Shown here in pieces: positions 50,908 to 59,252 of a stretch of DNA of 64,000 nucleotides. The notes beneath the pieces are model-generated. The model did no database searches, was not told where the DNA came from, and saw only the letters and a program-made list of their open reading frames with translations. This DNA is from Xylophilus ampelinus. GTDB lineage: Bacteria; Pseudomonadota; Gammaproteobacteria; Burkholderiales; Burkholderiaceae_C. The first letter of the stretch is position 1; each line of letters starts with the position of its first letter. The DNA is taken from assembly GCF_003217575.1 (NCBI RefSeq), contig NZ_QJTC01000009.1, forward strand, positions 1-64,000, read 5' to 3'. Both the position numbers and the translations under genes were made by a program.

Positions 50908-51846
50908 ATGAACGCCTTCGTGTCCCCCGAGCCGCTGGACGTGGACCCCGCCGGTCCTGCGGTGCGCAGCGGCCGCGTGCCGCCGGTGCGCCCCGAGATC
51001 GACCGCGCGCTGGAGCCGCTGACCTGCATCGCACAGCCGCAGCCGCAGCCGCAGCTGCTGCCGCTGGCCGCGCGCGTCTGGCAGCAGGCCTGGCTGCGCA
51101 AGCTGGTCATCCTGGCCGCGCTGGCGGTGGTGTGGGAAATCGCCGCGCGCTGGCAGGACAACGACCTGCTGCTGCCCACCTTTTTGCAGACGGCCCGTGC
51201 GTTGGTCGAGGGCCTGGGCACCGGCGAGCTGCTGGAGAAGACGCGCATCTCGCTGGTGGTGCTGCTCAAGGGCTACCTGGCGGGCATCGCCGGCGCCTTC
51301 CTGCTGACCACGCTGGCCGTCTCGACCAGGTTCGGCCGCGACCTGCTCTCCACGCTGACCGCCATGTTCAACCCGCTGCCCGCGATCGCGCTGCTGCCGC
51401 TGGCGCTGCTCTGGTTCGGCCTGGGCCAGGGAAGCCTGGTGTTCGTGCTCATCCATTCGGTGCTGTGGCCGCTGGCGCTCGCGACCTACGCCGGCTTCCA
51501 GGGCGTGCCCGAGACCTTGCGCATGGCCGGCCGCAACTACGGCCTGACCGGCATCCGCTACGTGCTGCAGATCCTGGTGCCGGCCGCCCTGCCGTCGATC
51601 TTGTCGGGCCTGAAGATCGGCTGGGCCTTCGCCTGGCGCACGCTGATCGCGGCCGAGCTGGTGTTCGGCGCCTCGTCGGGCAAGGGCGGCCTGGGCTGGT
51701 ACATCTTCCAGAACCGCAACGAGCTCTACACCGACAAGGTCTTCGCCGGCCTGGCGATGGTGATCCTGATCGGCCTGCTGGTCGAGGGCCTGGGCTTCCG
51801 CACGCTGGAGCGGGCGACGGTGCAGCGTTGGGGGCAGGCGCGGTAG
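50908..51846 (+). CDS. ABC transporter permease (SsuC/TauC-like)
   Basis: The 312-aa protein has a Pro/Gln-rich cytoplasmic N-terminus (IAQPQPQPQLLPLAAR) and about six membrane helices of the BPD-transp fold (KLVILAALAVVWEIAARW, GYLAGIAGAFLLTTLAVS, PAIALLPLALLWFGLG and others). The EAA-type loop reads GVPETLRMAGRNYGLTGIRYVLQILVPAALPSILSGLKIG. It is the last gene of the sulfonate-type importer, and the effector locus begins 212 bases later. Confidence 0.92.
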   Translation: MNAFVSPEPLDVDPAGPAVRSGRVPPVRPEIDRALEPLTCIAQPQPQPQLLPLAARVWQQAWLRKLVILAALAVVWEIAARWQDNDLLLPTFLQTARALVEGLGTGELLEKTRISLVVLLKGYLAGIAGAFLLTTLAVSTRFGRDLLSTLTAMFNPLPAIALLPLALLWFGLGQGSLVFVLIHSVLWPLALATYAGFQGVPETLRMAGRNYGLTGIRYVLQILVPAALPSILSGLKIGWAFAWRTLIAAELVFGASSGKGGLGWYIFQNRNELYTDKVFAGLAMVILIGLLVEGLGFRTLERATVQRWGQAR

Positions 51847-51964
51847 GCTCGCAGAGCAGCGAGGCCGCACGACCTCGCATCGGCGGCGGACCCAGAGACT
51901 TGGCCGCGGCACTCCAGCCCGGCCCAGCGAATCGCCGACGCCGGCCACCGTTCGGGAGAAGTAC

Positions 51965-52025
51965 TTCGCTTTGGCCGCGAAATATTCGCCTCCAAAAATC
52001 AGGATGCATTACCGGCAGGCATCCT
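51965..52025 (+). promoter_or_regulatory. Plant-inducible-promoter (PIP) box and matching -10
   Basis: TTCGC (51965-51969), exactly 15 bases, then TTCGC (51985-51989) is a perfect TTCGB-N15-TTCGB box. After 30 bases comes CATCCT (52020-52025), fitting the YANNNT -10 of HrpX/HrpB-dependent promoters, where the spacing is 30-32. Predicted transcription would start near 52032, 27 bases before the effector ATG. The remainder of 51847-52058 shows no gene. Confidence 0.8.
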
Positions 52026-52058
52026 CGGACTTCCTAACCACTCAAAGCGATCGAAATC

Positions 52059-54380
52059 ATGGACGATTTTTCTAAATTCGACATAGACAAATATCGCCGC
52101 CTCGCAGAACCGACGAACAACCCAGGCGATCCTCATCCATCGACAGAGCGCAGTGAACGTTCCGCCAGATTTTTCCCCCTACAACTCTCGATGGAGGGCC
52201 TGCCCCCCAGGCGCGAGTCGCCCGGCCGAACGGATGGCGCAGCAGATACGATGCACCCACACGCACCTGTATCGATATTAAAAAAGCGATACGCCTACGA
52301 ATATAAGAAACTGATCGAAATTATCCCTCGATACGGCCGCGGAGAAAGCCTTGCTTCTTTGCGAAAAATTTTCCCCGAGGTCGGTACTTTTTTAACGGGC
52401 GATGGGCGTATCTGCGAAAAGAAGCAGGTCGTAAATTTAATCCGCAGTCTCAAAGAGAAAGAAATCGACTATATTGCATATCATGTAGCAGAACGGATCG
52501 CAAGAAATCCCGATGATAAATACCGAAAACTCATGCGTCAGGCGCTTGAAGTGATTATCGGAAGAGAAGTGGAATTAAAACCAAAACAACCAGAAGACAT
52601 AGTGGTAGACACATCAAGTGAAAAAAAAGATATGATTGACGGCGTTTTAAAAATACTTCCCAGATATGCAAAAGGAGAAAGTATGACTTCTTTGAGAAAG
52701 GATTTTCCTAATATCACTACCTATTTGTTAAATAGTAGGCGTAGCGACGCCAACGGAGCGAAATGCTTGTTGTCTCAATTTACAACAGAACAACGAAGGG
52801 AATTTGATCGGGCCGTTGAGTCCCGTGCGAAAAAAATTTCATCCTGGAGAACGATAAAAAGTTATTTTCAGAATAATCCCAAAGAGTTCATGGAGATTTC
52901 AAAGAATTTCAGCGACAGATCGCTCGATATTCAAGAAATATGTGAAATTGGCAGTATACCTAAAGCTTCTTTTTTCAAAATGGTTGACCAAGATAACGGG
53001 AATCTCCGCCGGCTTGGAAAGGAAGTTATTGAAGGGTTCAACGAATCCCTTCAGGCGGCCATTCGCGCGAATTTCAAGCTTCGCTTCCAAGAAACACCCG
53101 TACCCGCCGACAGGCCCCATCGGTCCGTTCAGCAGGCAGGCAGCTTGCCGTACGAATCGTTGGTTTCGGGTGTCGATGCGCACGCGAAAAGCATGGGTTA
53201 CGCGACGCAGCCCGCCACGCCGCAATATCCGGCCCGGAGCCATGATTCCATTTTCGGCGGACTGTCGTCGCTGAACGAGGGCGTGTACCGCGAATATGAC
53301 ATCGATACCCCCGGCGAAGTCGAGCAACCGTGGCGCACGGCCACGCCGGTGGCGCATGAAACCGAGCCCGCCACGCCGCAATACCCGGCCCGGAGCCATG
53401 ATTCCATTTTCGGCGGACTGTCGTCGCTGAACGAGGGCGTGTACCGCGAATATGACCTGAATACCCCCGGCGAAGTCGAGCAACCGTGGCGCACGGCCAC
53501 GCCGGTGGCGCATGAAACCGAGCCCGCCACGCCGCAATACCCGGCCCGTAGCCATGATTCCATTTTCGGCGGACTGTCGTCGCTGAACGAGGGCGTGTAC
53601 CGCGAATATGACATCGATACCCCCGGCGAAGTCGAGCAACCATGGCGCACGGCCACGCCGGTGGCGACTCCCGAGAGAATCGTGGTCGACGATCTGCCCT
53701 CGCCTCAGATCGCTGAAAGTACCGGCCTTGGAGGGTTGACGGCCCATTCCTACCTGGGAGACGAGCATTTGTTCGCCTACACCAATGCCCTCGCCCTGCA
53801 ACTGGACGGGCGGCCCAATGCCGAGTTACTCAACTTCGCCGACCCGGCGCAGGTCGCCCTGCTGGTCTCCGAGGATCGCAGACAGAGGCGAGATGTACTG
53901 CGCCGTCTCGCCGGCAGCGGCACCCCTCCCATTGTTTTTCTGCCGATCAACGATACGAACAGACATTGGTCGCTGCTCGTCATCGACCGGCGTACCAACC
54001 AAGCCTTCCACTACGATTCCCTGGTGCAACCCGGGCATGCCCAGCATGCCACCGGAACGTACCAATACGCATTGGCCCGCAAGGCGGCCACGGCCATGGG
54101 CATCGATGGGCCTGTCAGCGGCATGCCGATCGCACAACAACGGGATGGCCATTCCTGCGGTGACCATGTGCTCCATGGAATCGAGGTGTTGGCGCACCGG
54201 GTGGTCGATGGCACGTTTCAAGAGCCGGGCGGTCTGGACCTGAGCGATATCCAGCCGGACCGTGGCCGCATCGCCGACGTCGTTGCCGGCACCGGGCAAT
54301 TCCGTGCGGACAGCGGTGCCGAGGAAAGGGCCGAGTCGACGGTCACCGAAAATAAGCGACGCAGGTTGGGGAGGTTCTAG
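52059..54380 (+). CDS. Putative type III effector with Ulp1/XopD-type C48 SUMO-protease domain
   Basis: The 773-aa protein appears to be a new effector. Residues 1-75 are Ser/Pro/Arg-rich without a signal peptide, as in type III secreted proteins. Residues 85-225 hold two diverged units (IPRYGRGESLASLRKIFP and LPRYAKGESMTSLRKDFP, 111 apart). Residues 385-536 are three 52-aa repeats. The C-terminal domain (about 560-740) has His636 in NRHWSLLVID, Asp653 in HYDSL, Gln694 and Cys700 in QQRDGHSCGDH. The His-Asp spacing (17) and Gln-Cys spacing (6) match Ulp1. An LALQL motif (578-582) and a KRRR tail may act as repression and nuclear-import signals. The first half is AT-rich. No clear ribosome-binding site is seen. 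No chaperone or Hrp genes are nearby. Confidence 0.85.
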   Translation: MDDFSKFDIDKYRRLAEPTNNPGDPHPSTERSERSARFFPLQLSMEGLPPRRESPGRTDGAADTMHPHAPVSILKKRYAYEYKKLIEIIPRYGRGESLASLRKIFPEVGTFLTGDGRICEKKQVVNLIRSLKEKEIDYIAYHVAERIARNPDDKYRKLMRQALEVIIGREVELKPKQPEDIVVDTSSEKKDMIDGVLKILPRYAKGESMTSLRKDFPNITTYLLNSRRSDANGAKCLLSQFTTEQRREFDRAVESRAKKISSWRTIKSYFQNNPKEFMEISKNFSDRSLDIQEICEIGSIPKASFFKMVDQDNGNLRRLGKEVIEGFNESLQAAIRANFKLRFQETPVPADRPHRSVQQAGSLPYESLVSGVDAHAKSMGYATQPATPQYPARSHDSIFGGLSSLNEGVYREYDIDTPGEVEQPWRTATPVAHETEPATPQYPARSHDSIFGGLSSLNEGVYREYDLNTPGEVEQPWRTATPVAHETEPATPQYPARSHDSIFGGLSSLNEGVYREYDIDTPGEVEQPWRTATPVATPERIVVDDLPSPQIAESTGLGGLTAHSYLGDEHLFAYTNALALQLDGRPNAELLNFADPAQVALLVSEDRRQRRDVLRRLAGSGTPPIVFLPINDTNRHWSLLVIDRRTNQAFHYDSLVQPGHAQHATGTYQYALARKAATAMGIDGPVSGMPIAQQRDGHSCGDHVLHGIEVLAHRVVDGTFQEPGGLDLSDIQPDRGRIADVVAGTGQFRADSGAEERAESTVTENKRRRLGRF
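53211..53666 (+). repeat. Three tandem 156-bp coding repeats in the effector gene
   Basis: Units start at 53211, 53367 and 53523, a period of exactly 156 bp (52 codons), the third shortened to 144 bp. They are nearly identical in DNA, with a DID/DLN change in unit 2 and a few silent changes. Each encodes ATPQYPARSHDSIFGGLSSL followed by NEGVYREYD and TPGEVEQPWRTATPVA. Confidence 0.97.
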
Positions 54381-54396
54381 AGCGTGTCATGCACTT
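54379..54396 (+). mobile_element. Possible IS end directly after the effector gene
   Basis: AGAGCGTGTCATGCACTT overlaps the last two bases of the effector stop codon and matches the motif at 26239-26256 at 17 of 18 positions. It could mark the scar of an element that helped bring in or border the effector gene. Evidence is one short match. Confidence 0.3.
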
Positions 54397-54524
54397 CGAC
54401 GTCCCCGCGAAAACCGGGCAGAGGCCCGGCGGCCGCGTTGCGCAGGCACGGCGTGTCCAGGCAGGGCCGCGGTCGCTGGTGGTGATTCCCCCCCCGGGGC
54501 AGGACAGCGACAATCTCGCCTGCC

Positions 54525-54719
54525 ATGATCCGCCTCTACGTCGCCGTCTTCCTCGTCCTCATCCTGCTGAGCTGGGCCGCGCCCTGGCTCAAGCGCTTCG
54601 GGCTGGGGCGGCTGCCGGGCGATCTGCGATTCCGGCTTTTCGGGCGAGAGTGGGACGTGCCGGTGGCCAGCACGCTGCTGATCGGTGTCATCGCGGGCGG
54701 GGTCGCCAAGTTCGTCTAG
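54525..54719 (+). CDS. DUF2905 small membrane protein
   Basis: The 64-aa protein has two hydrophobic helices (LYVAVFLVLILLSWAAPWL and VASTLLIGVIAGGVAKFV) joined by GLGRLPGDLRFRLFGREWDVPV. The GRLPGD motif is the DUF2905 hallmark. Function of the family is unknown. It is separated from the effector gene by 144 bases in which only the IS-like end was seen. Confidence 0.88.
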   Translation: MIRLYVAVFLVLILLSWAAPWLKRFGLGRLPGDLRFRLFGREWDVPVASTLLIGVIAGGVAKFV

Positions 54720-54834
54720 CCGAATCTGCTTACAGCCCGGGCCCGCCCGCGCTCCTAGTGCGGAACACACTCTACACTGGGCCGAACCGGCGCCACCCCG
54801 AGCGCGCCGCCCACCAGACGAGGACGATCTGCCC

Positions 54835-55782
54835 ATGCGCGCGTGTGTCGATATCGGAGGAACCAAACTCGCCGTGAGTCTGGCGCGGCCCGGCTCGCAG
54901 ACCCTGCTGCACCGCCGCGCGGAGCCCACCGCCAAGGAGGGCACGTCCGATGCCGTGGTCACGCAGATCCTGCGGCTGCTGGGCGATGCATGCGCCGAGG
55001 CGGGCATCGAGATGGCGGCGATCGACGGCGTCGGCGTGTCGTCGGCCGGCCCGTTCCTGATGCGCGACGGCTGCGTCGAAGTCTCCACTCCCAACATCTG
55101 CGGCGGCCTGGCCGGCGCCGACCAGGGCACGCCCAACGACTGGATCGCCTTTCCGCTGGAGGCGCCGCTGCGCGCGCGCTTCGGCCCGCGGGTGCCGGTG
55201 CGGGTCGAGAACGACTGCGTCGCCGCGCTGGAGGCCGAACGCCGCTGGGGCGCGCTGCGGGGCGTGGCCGACTGCGCCTACGTCACCTGGAGCACCGGCA
55301 TCGGCATGGGCTTCTGCGTCGACGGCCGGGTGTTGCGCGGCAAGAACGGCAACGCCGGCCACGGCGGCCACACCTTTTCCAGTGGCGGCTACGAAGGCCC
55401 GACCTGCGGCTGCGGCAACGTGGGCGACATCGAATCGCTGGTCTCCGGCACCGCGATGTCGCGCCGCTTCACCCCCGAGGGCTTCCACGACGCCGCGACC
55501 CTGCTCGACGCCGCCCGCCGGGGCATGCCCGAGGCCGCGGCCATCGTCGACGAACTGTGTCGCATCCTGGGCCGCGCGCTGTTCAACGCCGTGGCGCTGA
55601 TGGACCTGCAGAAGATCAGCCTGGGCGGCAGCGTGTTCTGGCACCACCGCGACCATTTGCTGCCCCGTCTGCAGGCCGAACTGGCATCGCATCTGCCGGC
55701 CTTGACGCAGGGCGTGGAACTGGCGCCGGCCGGGCTGCAGGACAAGGTGGGGGATTACGCGGCGCTGGCGTTGCTGGAGTAG
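54835..55782 (+). CDS. ROK-family sugar kinase/regulator
   Basis: The 315-aa protein has the phosphate-binding CVDIGGTKLAVSLA, the catalytic Asp in VENDCVAALEAERRWG, the STGIG loop and GHGGHTFSSGGYEGPTCGCGN. Bacterial ROK kinases bind zinc through His plus CxCGxxGC. Here the third Cys of that set is Asp (CGCGNVGD), so the site is incomplete. Without a DNA-binding domain it is a kinase, perhaps for glucose or N-acetyl sugars. It may supply glucose 6-phosphate to the nearby trehalose genes (inference). Confidence 0.87.
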   Translation: MRACVDIGGTKLAVSLARPGSQTLLHRRAEPTAKEGTSDAVVTQILRLLGDACAEAGIEMAAIDGVGVSSAGPFLMRDGCVEVSTPNICGGLAGADQGTPNDWIAFPLEAPLRARFGPRVPVRVENDCVAALEAERRWGALRGVADCAYVTWSTGIGMGFCVDGRVLRGKNGNAGHGGHTFSSGGYEGPTCGCGNVGDIESLVSGTAMSRRFTPEGFHDAATLLDAARRGMPEAAAIVDELCRILGRALFNAVALMDLQKISLGGSVFWHHRDHLLPRLQAELASHLPALTQGVELAPAGLQDKVGDYAALALLE

Positions 55783-55827
55783 AGGAATACAGCCGGAATA
55801 CAGCCGTCGTCGCAGGTCGGTTTTCCT

Positions 55828-55844
55828 CTATCGATTTTGTAGCA
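55828..55844. repeat. Dispersed repeat A, copy between the ROK and otsA genes
   Basis: CTATCGATTTTGTAGCA, the right-hand half of repeat A, closely resembling the purT-downstream copy, lies in the 95-bp gap between convergent genes. Confidence 0.55.
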
Positions 55845-55877
55845 AAGGCGCGGGGGCGTCGCCGTCCGCGCCAGGAA

Positions 55878-57254
55878 TCAGCGCGAACGCTCCAGCGCCC
55901 CCAGGAAGGTCCGCCGCCACCAGTGCACGTCGTGCTCCCGGATACCGTGCAACAGCTTCTGGTGCCGGTCGCGGCGCTCGTCCAGCGGCATCTGCAGCGC
56001 GCGCTGGATCACCTCGGCGGTGCCGTGCGCGTCGTAGGGATTGACCAGCAGCGCGTCCTTCATCTGCTCGGCGGCGCCGGCGAAGCGCGACAGCACCAGC
56101 ACGCCCGGATCGGCCGGATCCTGGGCGGCGACGTATTCCTTGGCGACCAGGTTCATGCCGTCGCGCAGCGGCGTCACCAAGCCGACCGCGGCCGCGCGGC
56201 AGATGCCGGGGATGCGCTTGCGGGCGACGGTGCGGTGGATGTAGCGGATCGGCATCCAGTCGAGTTCGCCGTAGTCGCCGTTGATCGCGCCGCAGAGGCC
56301 CTCCAGCTCGACGCGGATGTCGTTGTACGCATCGACGCTCTCGCGGGTGGGCGAGGCGATCTGGATCAGCACCGCGCTGTCGCGGTTCTCCGGGTAGTGG
56401 GCCAGCAGCTCGCGGAAGGCCCGCACCCGGTGCGGTATGCCCTTGGAATAGTCGAGCCGGTCGACGCCGATCAAGAGGCGTCGGCGGGCGTATTCCTCGC
56501 GCATCCGGTCGTAGGTGTCCCGGGCTTCCTTGGCATGGGTGAGGGCGGCGAACTCGTCCACGTCGATGCCGATCGGGAAGGCCTGCGCCCGGATCGTGCT
56601 GCCGAAGGCGCGGAACATGTGGTCGCCCAGCACCTCGGCGCCCAGCTCGCTCTCGACATAGCGCGAGAAGTGGGTCGCGTCGGCCTCGCTCTGCAGGCCG
56701 ACCACGTCGTAGGAGAACAGCGAGCGCATCAGCCACTCGTGCTGCGGGATCGCGGCCAGGATCAGCTGCGGCGGCAGCGGGATATGCAGGAAAAAACCTA
56801 TCTTCTGCCTGCAGCCCATGGCACGCAGTTCGGCGGCCAAGGGGATCAGGTGGTAGTCGTGCACCCAGATGGTGTCGTCTTCCTTCAGGAGCGACATCAG
56901 CTTGCGGGCGAAGAGCTGGTTGACCCGGCGGTAGCCGGCGATGTGGTTCGCATCGAAATGCGCCAGATCGAGCCGGTAATGGAAAACCGGCCAGAGCACG
57001 CCGTTGCTGTAGCCCAGGTAGTAGTTGTCGTGGTCTTCGCGGCACAGGTCGACCGTGGCCAGCGTCACCGCGCCGGCCTGCTGGCGGTGCAGCTCGCCCT
57101 CGCCCGGCGTGCCGCCTTCGACGATGTTGCCGCTCCAGCCGAGCCACATGCCGCCGGTGCGGTTGAGGGCCTCGCCCAGCGCCACCGCCAGCCCGCCGGC
57201 CGCGGCCTTGCGCGGATCGGCCAGCCGGTTCGAGACGACGACCAGCCGACTCAT
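55878..57254 (-). CDS. otsA: Trehalose-6-phosphate synthase
   Basis: OtsA (GT20) joins UDP-glucose and glucose 6-phosphate. The 458-aa protein has the N-loop [58 protein letters not shown] and the donor-binding [19 protein letters not shown] 57254 gives [11 protein letters not shown]. It is last in a unit with otsB and a GH15 enzyme on the same strand. The 112-bp gap upstream carries a decayed GC-rich repeat. Confidence 0.94.
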   Translation of the reverse strand: MSRLVVVSNRLADPRKAAAGGLAVALGEALNRTGGMWLGWSGNIVEGGTPGEGELHRQQAGAVTLATVDLCREDHDNYYLGYSNGVLWPVFHYRLDLAHFDANHIAGYRRVNQLFARKLMSLLKEDDTIWVHDYHLIPLAAELRAMGCRQKIGFFLHIPLPPQLILAAIPQHEWLMRSLFSYDVVGLQSEADATHFSRYVESELGAEVLGDHMFRAFGSTIRAQAFPIGIDVDEFAALTHAKEARDTYDRMREEYARRRLLIGVDRLDYSKGIPHRVRAFRELLAHYPENRDSAVLIQIASPTRESVDAYNDIRVELEGLCGAINGDYGELDWMPIRYIHRTVARKRIPGICRAAAVGLVTPLRDGMNLVAKEYVAAQDPADPGVLVLSRFAGAAEQMKDALLVNPYDAHGTAEVIQRALQMPLDERRDRHQKLLHGIREHDVHWWRRTFLGALERSR

Positions 57255-57366
57255 TGGAACGCTCCCCGGTGCGCCTGCGGCGCCTGCCCCCACTGGGGGG
57301 CGATGCAGCGGCCCGGCAAAGCCGGTTCCACGCATCCCGGAAGCGACAGGTGAAGCTTGCCGCCGT

Positions 57367-59226
57367 TCATATGGCGCTGTCCCAGGGGGCCGAGAGGCGC
57401 ACCGCGGCGTTGATGATGCCGACCATCGAGTAGGTCTGCGGGAAGTTGCCCCACATCTCCTGCGTGTCGGGATGCGTGTCCTCGCTCATCATGCCCAGAT
57501 GGTTGCGGGCGGCGAGCATGGTCTCGAAGATGCTGCGGGCCTCGTCCTTGCGGCCGATGCGGGCCAGCGCGTCGATCAGCCAGAAGGTGCAGATGTTGAA
57601 AGCCGTCTCGGGCTTGCCGAAGTCGTCGGGCGCCTCGTAGCGGCGCATGTAGGGGCCGTCGCAGAGCGAGGCCTGCATCGCCTCGACGGTGGAGACGAAA
57701 CGCGGGTCCTTCGGGTCGATGATGCCCACTTCGGCCATCAGCAGCACGCTGGCGTCGAGGTCGGCGCCGCCGAAGCTCTCGGCGAAGGCCTGGCGCTCCT
57801 CGTTCCAGGATTTTTCGATGATCTCGGCCTGCATCCGGCGGGCGTGGCCGTGCCAGTAGTCGGCGCGCGCGGGCAGCGAGAGCGCGGTGGCGATCTTGGC
57901 CAGCCGGTCGCAGGCGGCCCAGCTCATCAGGGCCGACGAGGTGTGCACCCGGGCACGGGTGCGCAGCTCCCACATGCCGGCGTCGGGCGTGCCGTAGACG
58001 CGGATCGCCTGCTCGCCGATCTTCTCCAGCTGGGCGAACTCGGCCTCGCCGGCGCGGTGCAGCAGCCGGTGGTCGTGGAAGGCCTGCGCCGCGCCGAGGA
58101 CGATGTTGCCGTAGACGTCGTGCTGGAAATGCTCCTGCGCCTGGTTGCCGACCCGCACCGGGCCCATACCGCGGTAGCCGCCCAGGTGCTCGACGAAGGA
58201 TTCGGGCAGCTGCTGCTCCATGCCGATGCCGTAGAGCGGCTGCACATGCTCGCCGCCGGCGGCGATCACCACGTTGCCCAGGTAGCGCAGGTAGTCCTCC
58301 ATCGTGCCGACCTCGGAGAGGCTGTTGAGCGCCCGCACCACGAAGAACGCATCGCGCAGCCAGCAGTAGCGGTAGTCCCAGTTGCGCTGGCTGCCCGGCG
58401 CCTCGGGGATGCTGGTGGTCATCGCGGCGACGATGGCGCCGGTCTCCTCGTACAGCGAGAGCTTGAGGGTGATCGCCGCGCGGATCACCGCGTCCTGCCA
58501 CTCCAGCGGTACCGCCAGCCGCTGGCTCCACTTGCGCCAGTAGGCGATGGTCTCGCGCTCGAAGTGGCGTACCGTGTCGGCGATGCCGTCGTGCAGCGTC
58601 TCGTCGGCGCCCAGCATGAAGTGCAGGTCGCGGGTCAGCAGGAAGGGCGTCTTGGCCAGCACGTAGGCGATCGGCGCGTCGGTGTTGAGCCGCAGCGTCA
58701 TGTCGCCGCCGACGTAGCGCACATGGTTGCTGCCGCGGGTGATGGCGGGCGTCTCGCGGCCCCAGTCGTAGCGCAGGTCCATCGCCACCCGCACCCGCGG
58801 CGCGCCGTGCAGCACCCGCACCCGGCGCACCAGCGTCAGCGGCCTGAAGAAGCGCGAACGCGCGAAGAAGCGCGGCGCCAGGTCGGTGATCTCCAGGCCG
58901 TTGCCCGCGGTATCCCACAGCCGGGTGCGCAGCACCGCGGTATTGGGCTCGTACCACTGCTCGCTGCGCGCGAAATCCTGGATATCGATGCCGAAGGCGC
59001 TGGCCTGGTCGCCCGGCTGCAGCAGGGCGTTGAAGACCGGGTCGCCGTCGAAGCGCGGCATGCAGCACCAGACGATGCGGCCGCGCTTGTCGACCAGGGC
59101 GCCGAAGCCGCAGTTGCCGATCAGGCCCAGCTGCAGCGACGCGGGCTCCGGAGCGGCGAAGCCGGCGGCAGGGTTTGCCAGCGGTGCGCAGGCGTGGGCG
59201 GCGGGCGTGGGGGTCGCGTCGTGCAT
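57367..59226 (-). CDS. GH15 glucoamylase/trehalase-like protein
   Basis: The 619-aa protein has the N-terminal beta domain (LQLGLIGNCGFGALVDKRGRIVWCCMPRFDG) and the alpha/alpha barrel with NWDYRYCWLRDAFFVVRALN. It also has EHLGGYRGMGPVRVGNQAQEHFQHDVYG and the C-terminal EMWGNFPQTYSMVGIINAAVRL. The family includes glucoamylases, dextran-active enzymes and mycobacterial-type trehalases. The place between otsB and otsA suggests trehalose turnover or supply of glucose. No signal peptide is visible, so it is cytoplasmic. Confidence 0.88.
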   Translation of the reverse strand: MHDATPTPAAHACAPLANPAAGFAAPEPASLQLGLIGNCGFGALVDKRGRIVWCCMPRFDGDPVFNALLQPGDQASAFGIDIQDFARSEQWYEPNTAVLRTRLWDTAGNGLEITDLAPRFFARSRFFRPLTLVRRVRVLHGAPRVRVAMDLRYDWGRETPAITRGSNHVRYVGGDMTLRLNTDAPIAYVLAKTPFLLTRDLHFMLGADETLHDGIADTVRHFERETIAYWRKWSQRLAVPLEWQDAVIRAAITLKLSLYEETGAIVAAMTTSIPEAPGSQRNWDYRYCWLRDAFFVVRALNSLSEVGTMEDYLRYLGNVVIAAGGEHVQPLYGIGMEQQLPESFVEHLGGYRGMGPVRVGNQAQEHFQHDVYGNIVLGAAQAFHDHRLLHRAGEAEFAQLEKIGEQAIRVYGTPDAGMWELRTRARVHTSSALMSWAACDRLAKIATALSLPARADYWHGHARRMQAEIIEKSWNEERQAFAESFGGADLDASVLLMAEVGIIDPKDPRFVSTVEAMQASLCDGPYMRRYEAPDDFGKPETAFNICTFWLIDALARIGRKDEARSIFETMLAARNHLGMMSEDTHPDTQEMWGNFPQTYSMVGIINAAVRLSAPWDSAI

Positions 59227-59252
59227 GGCGGGGCTCGTGTTCTCGGCGGGGT

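Noticed and set aside
52059-53200. Full-length XopD orthology because of the similar total length
   Set aside because: Only the C48 domain is recognisably shared. The N-terminal PRY..GES..SLRK units and 52-aa repeats do not match what I know of XopD, so only class membership is claimed.
53074-53801. Antisense open frames across the effector repeats that also show repeated peptides
   Set aside because: The repetition follows from the 156-bp DNA repeats. Only the plus frame has the C48 domain and a promoter.
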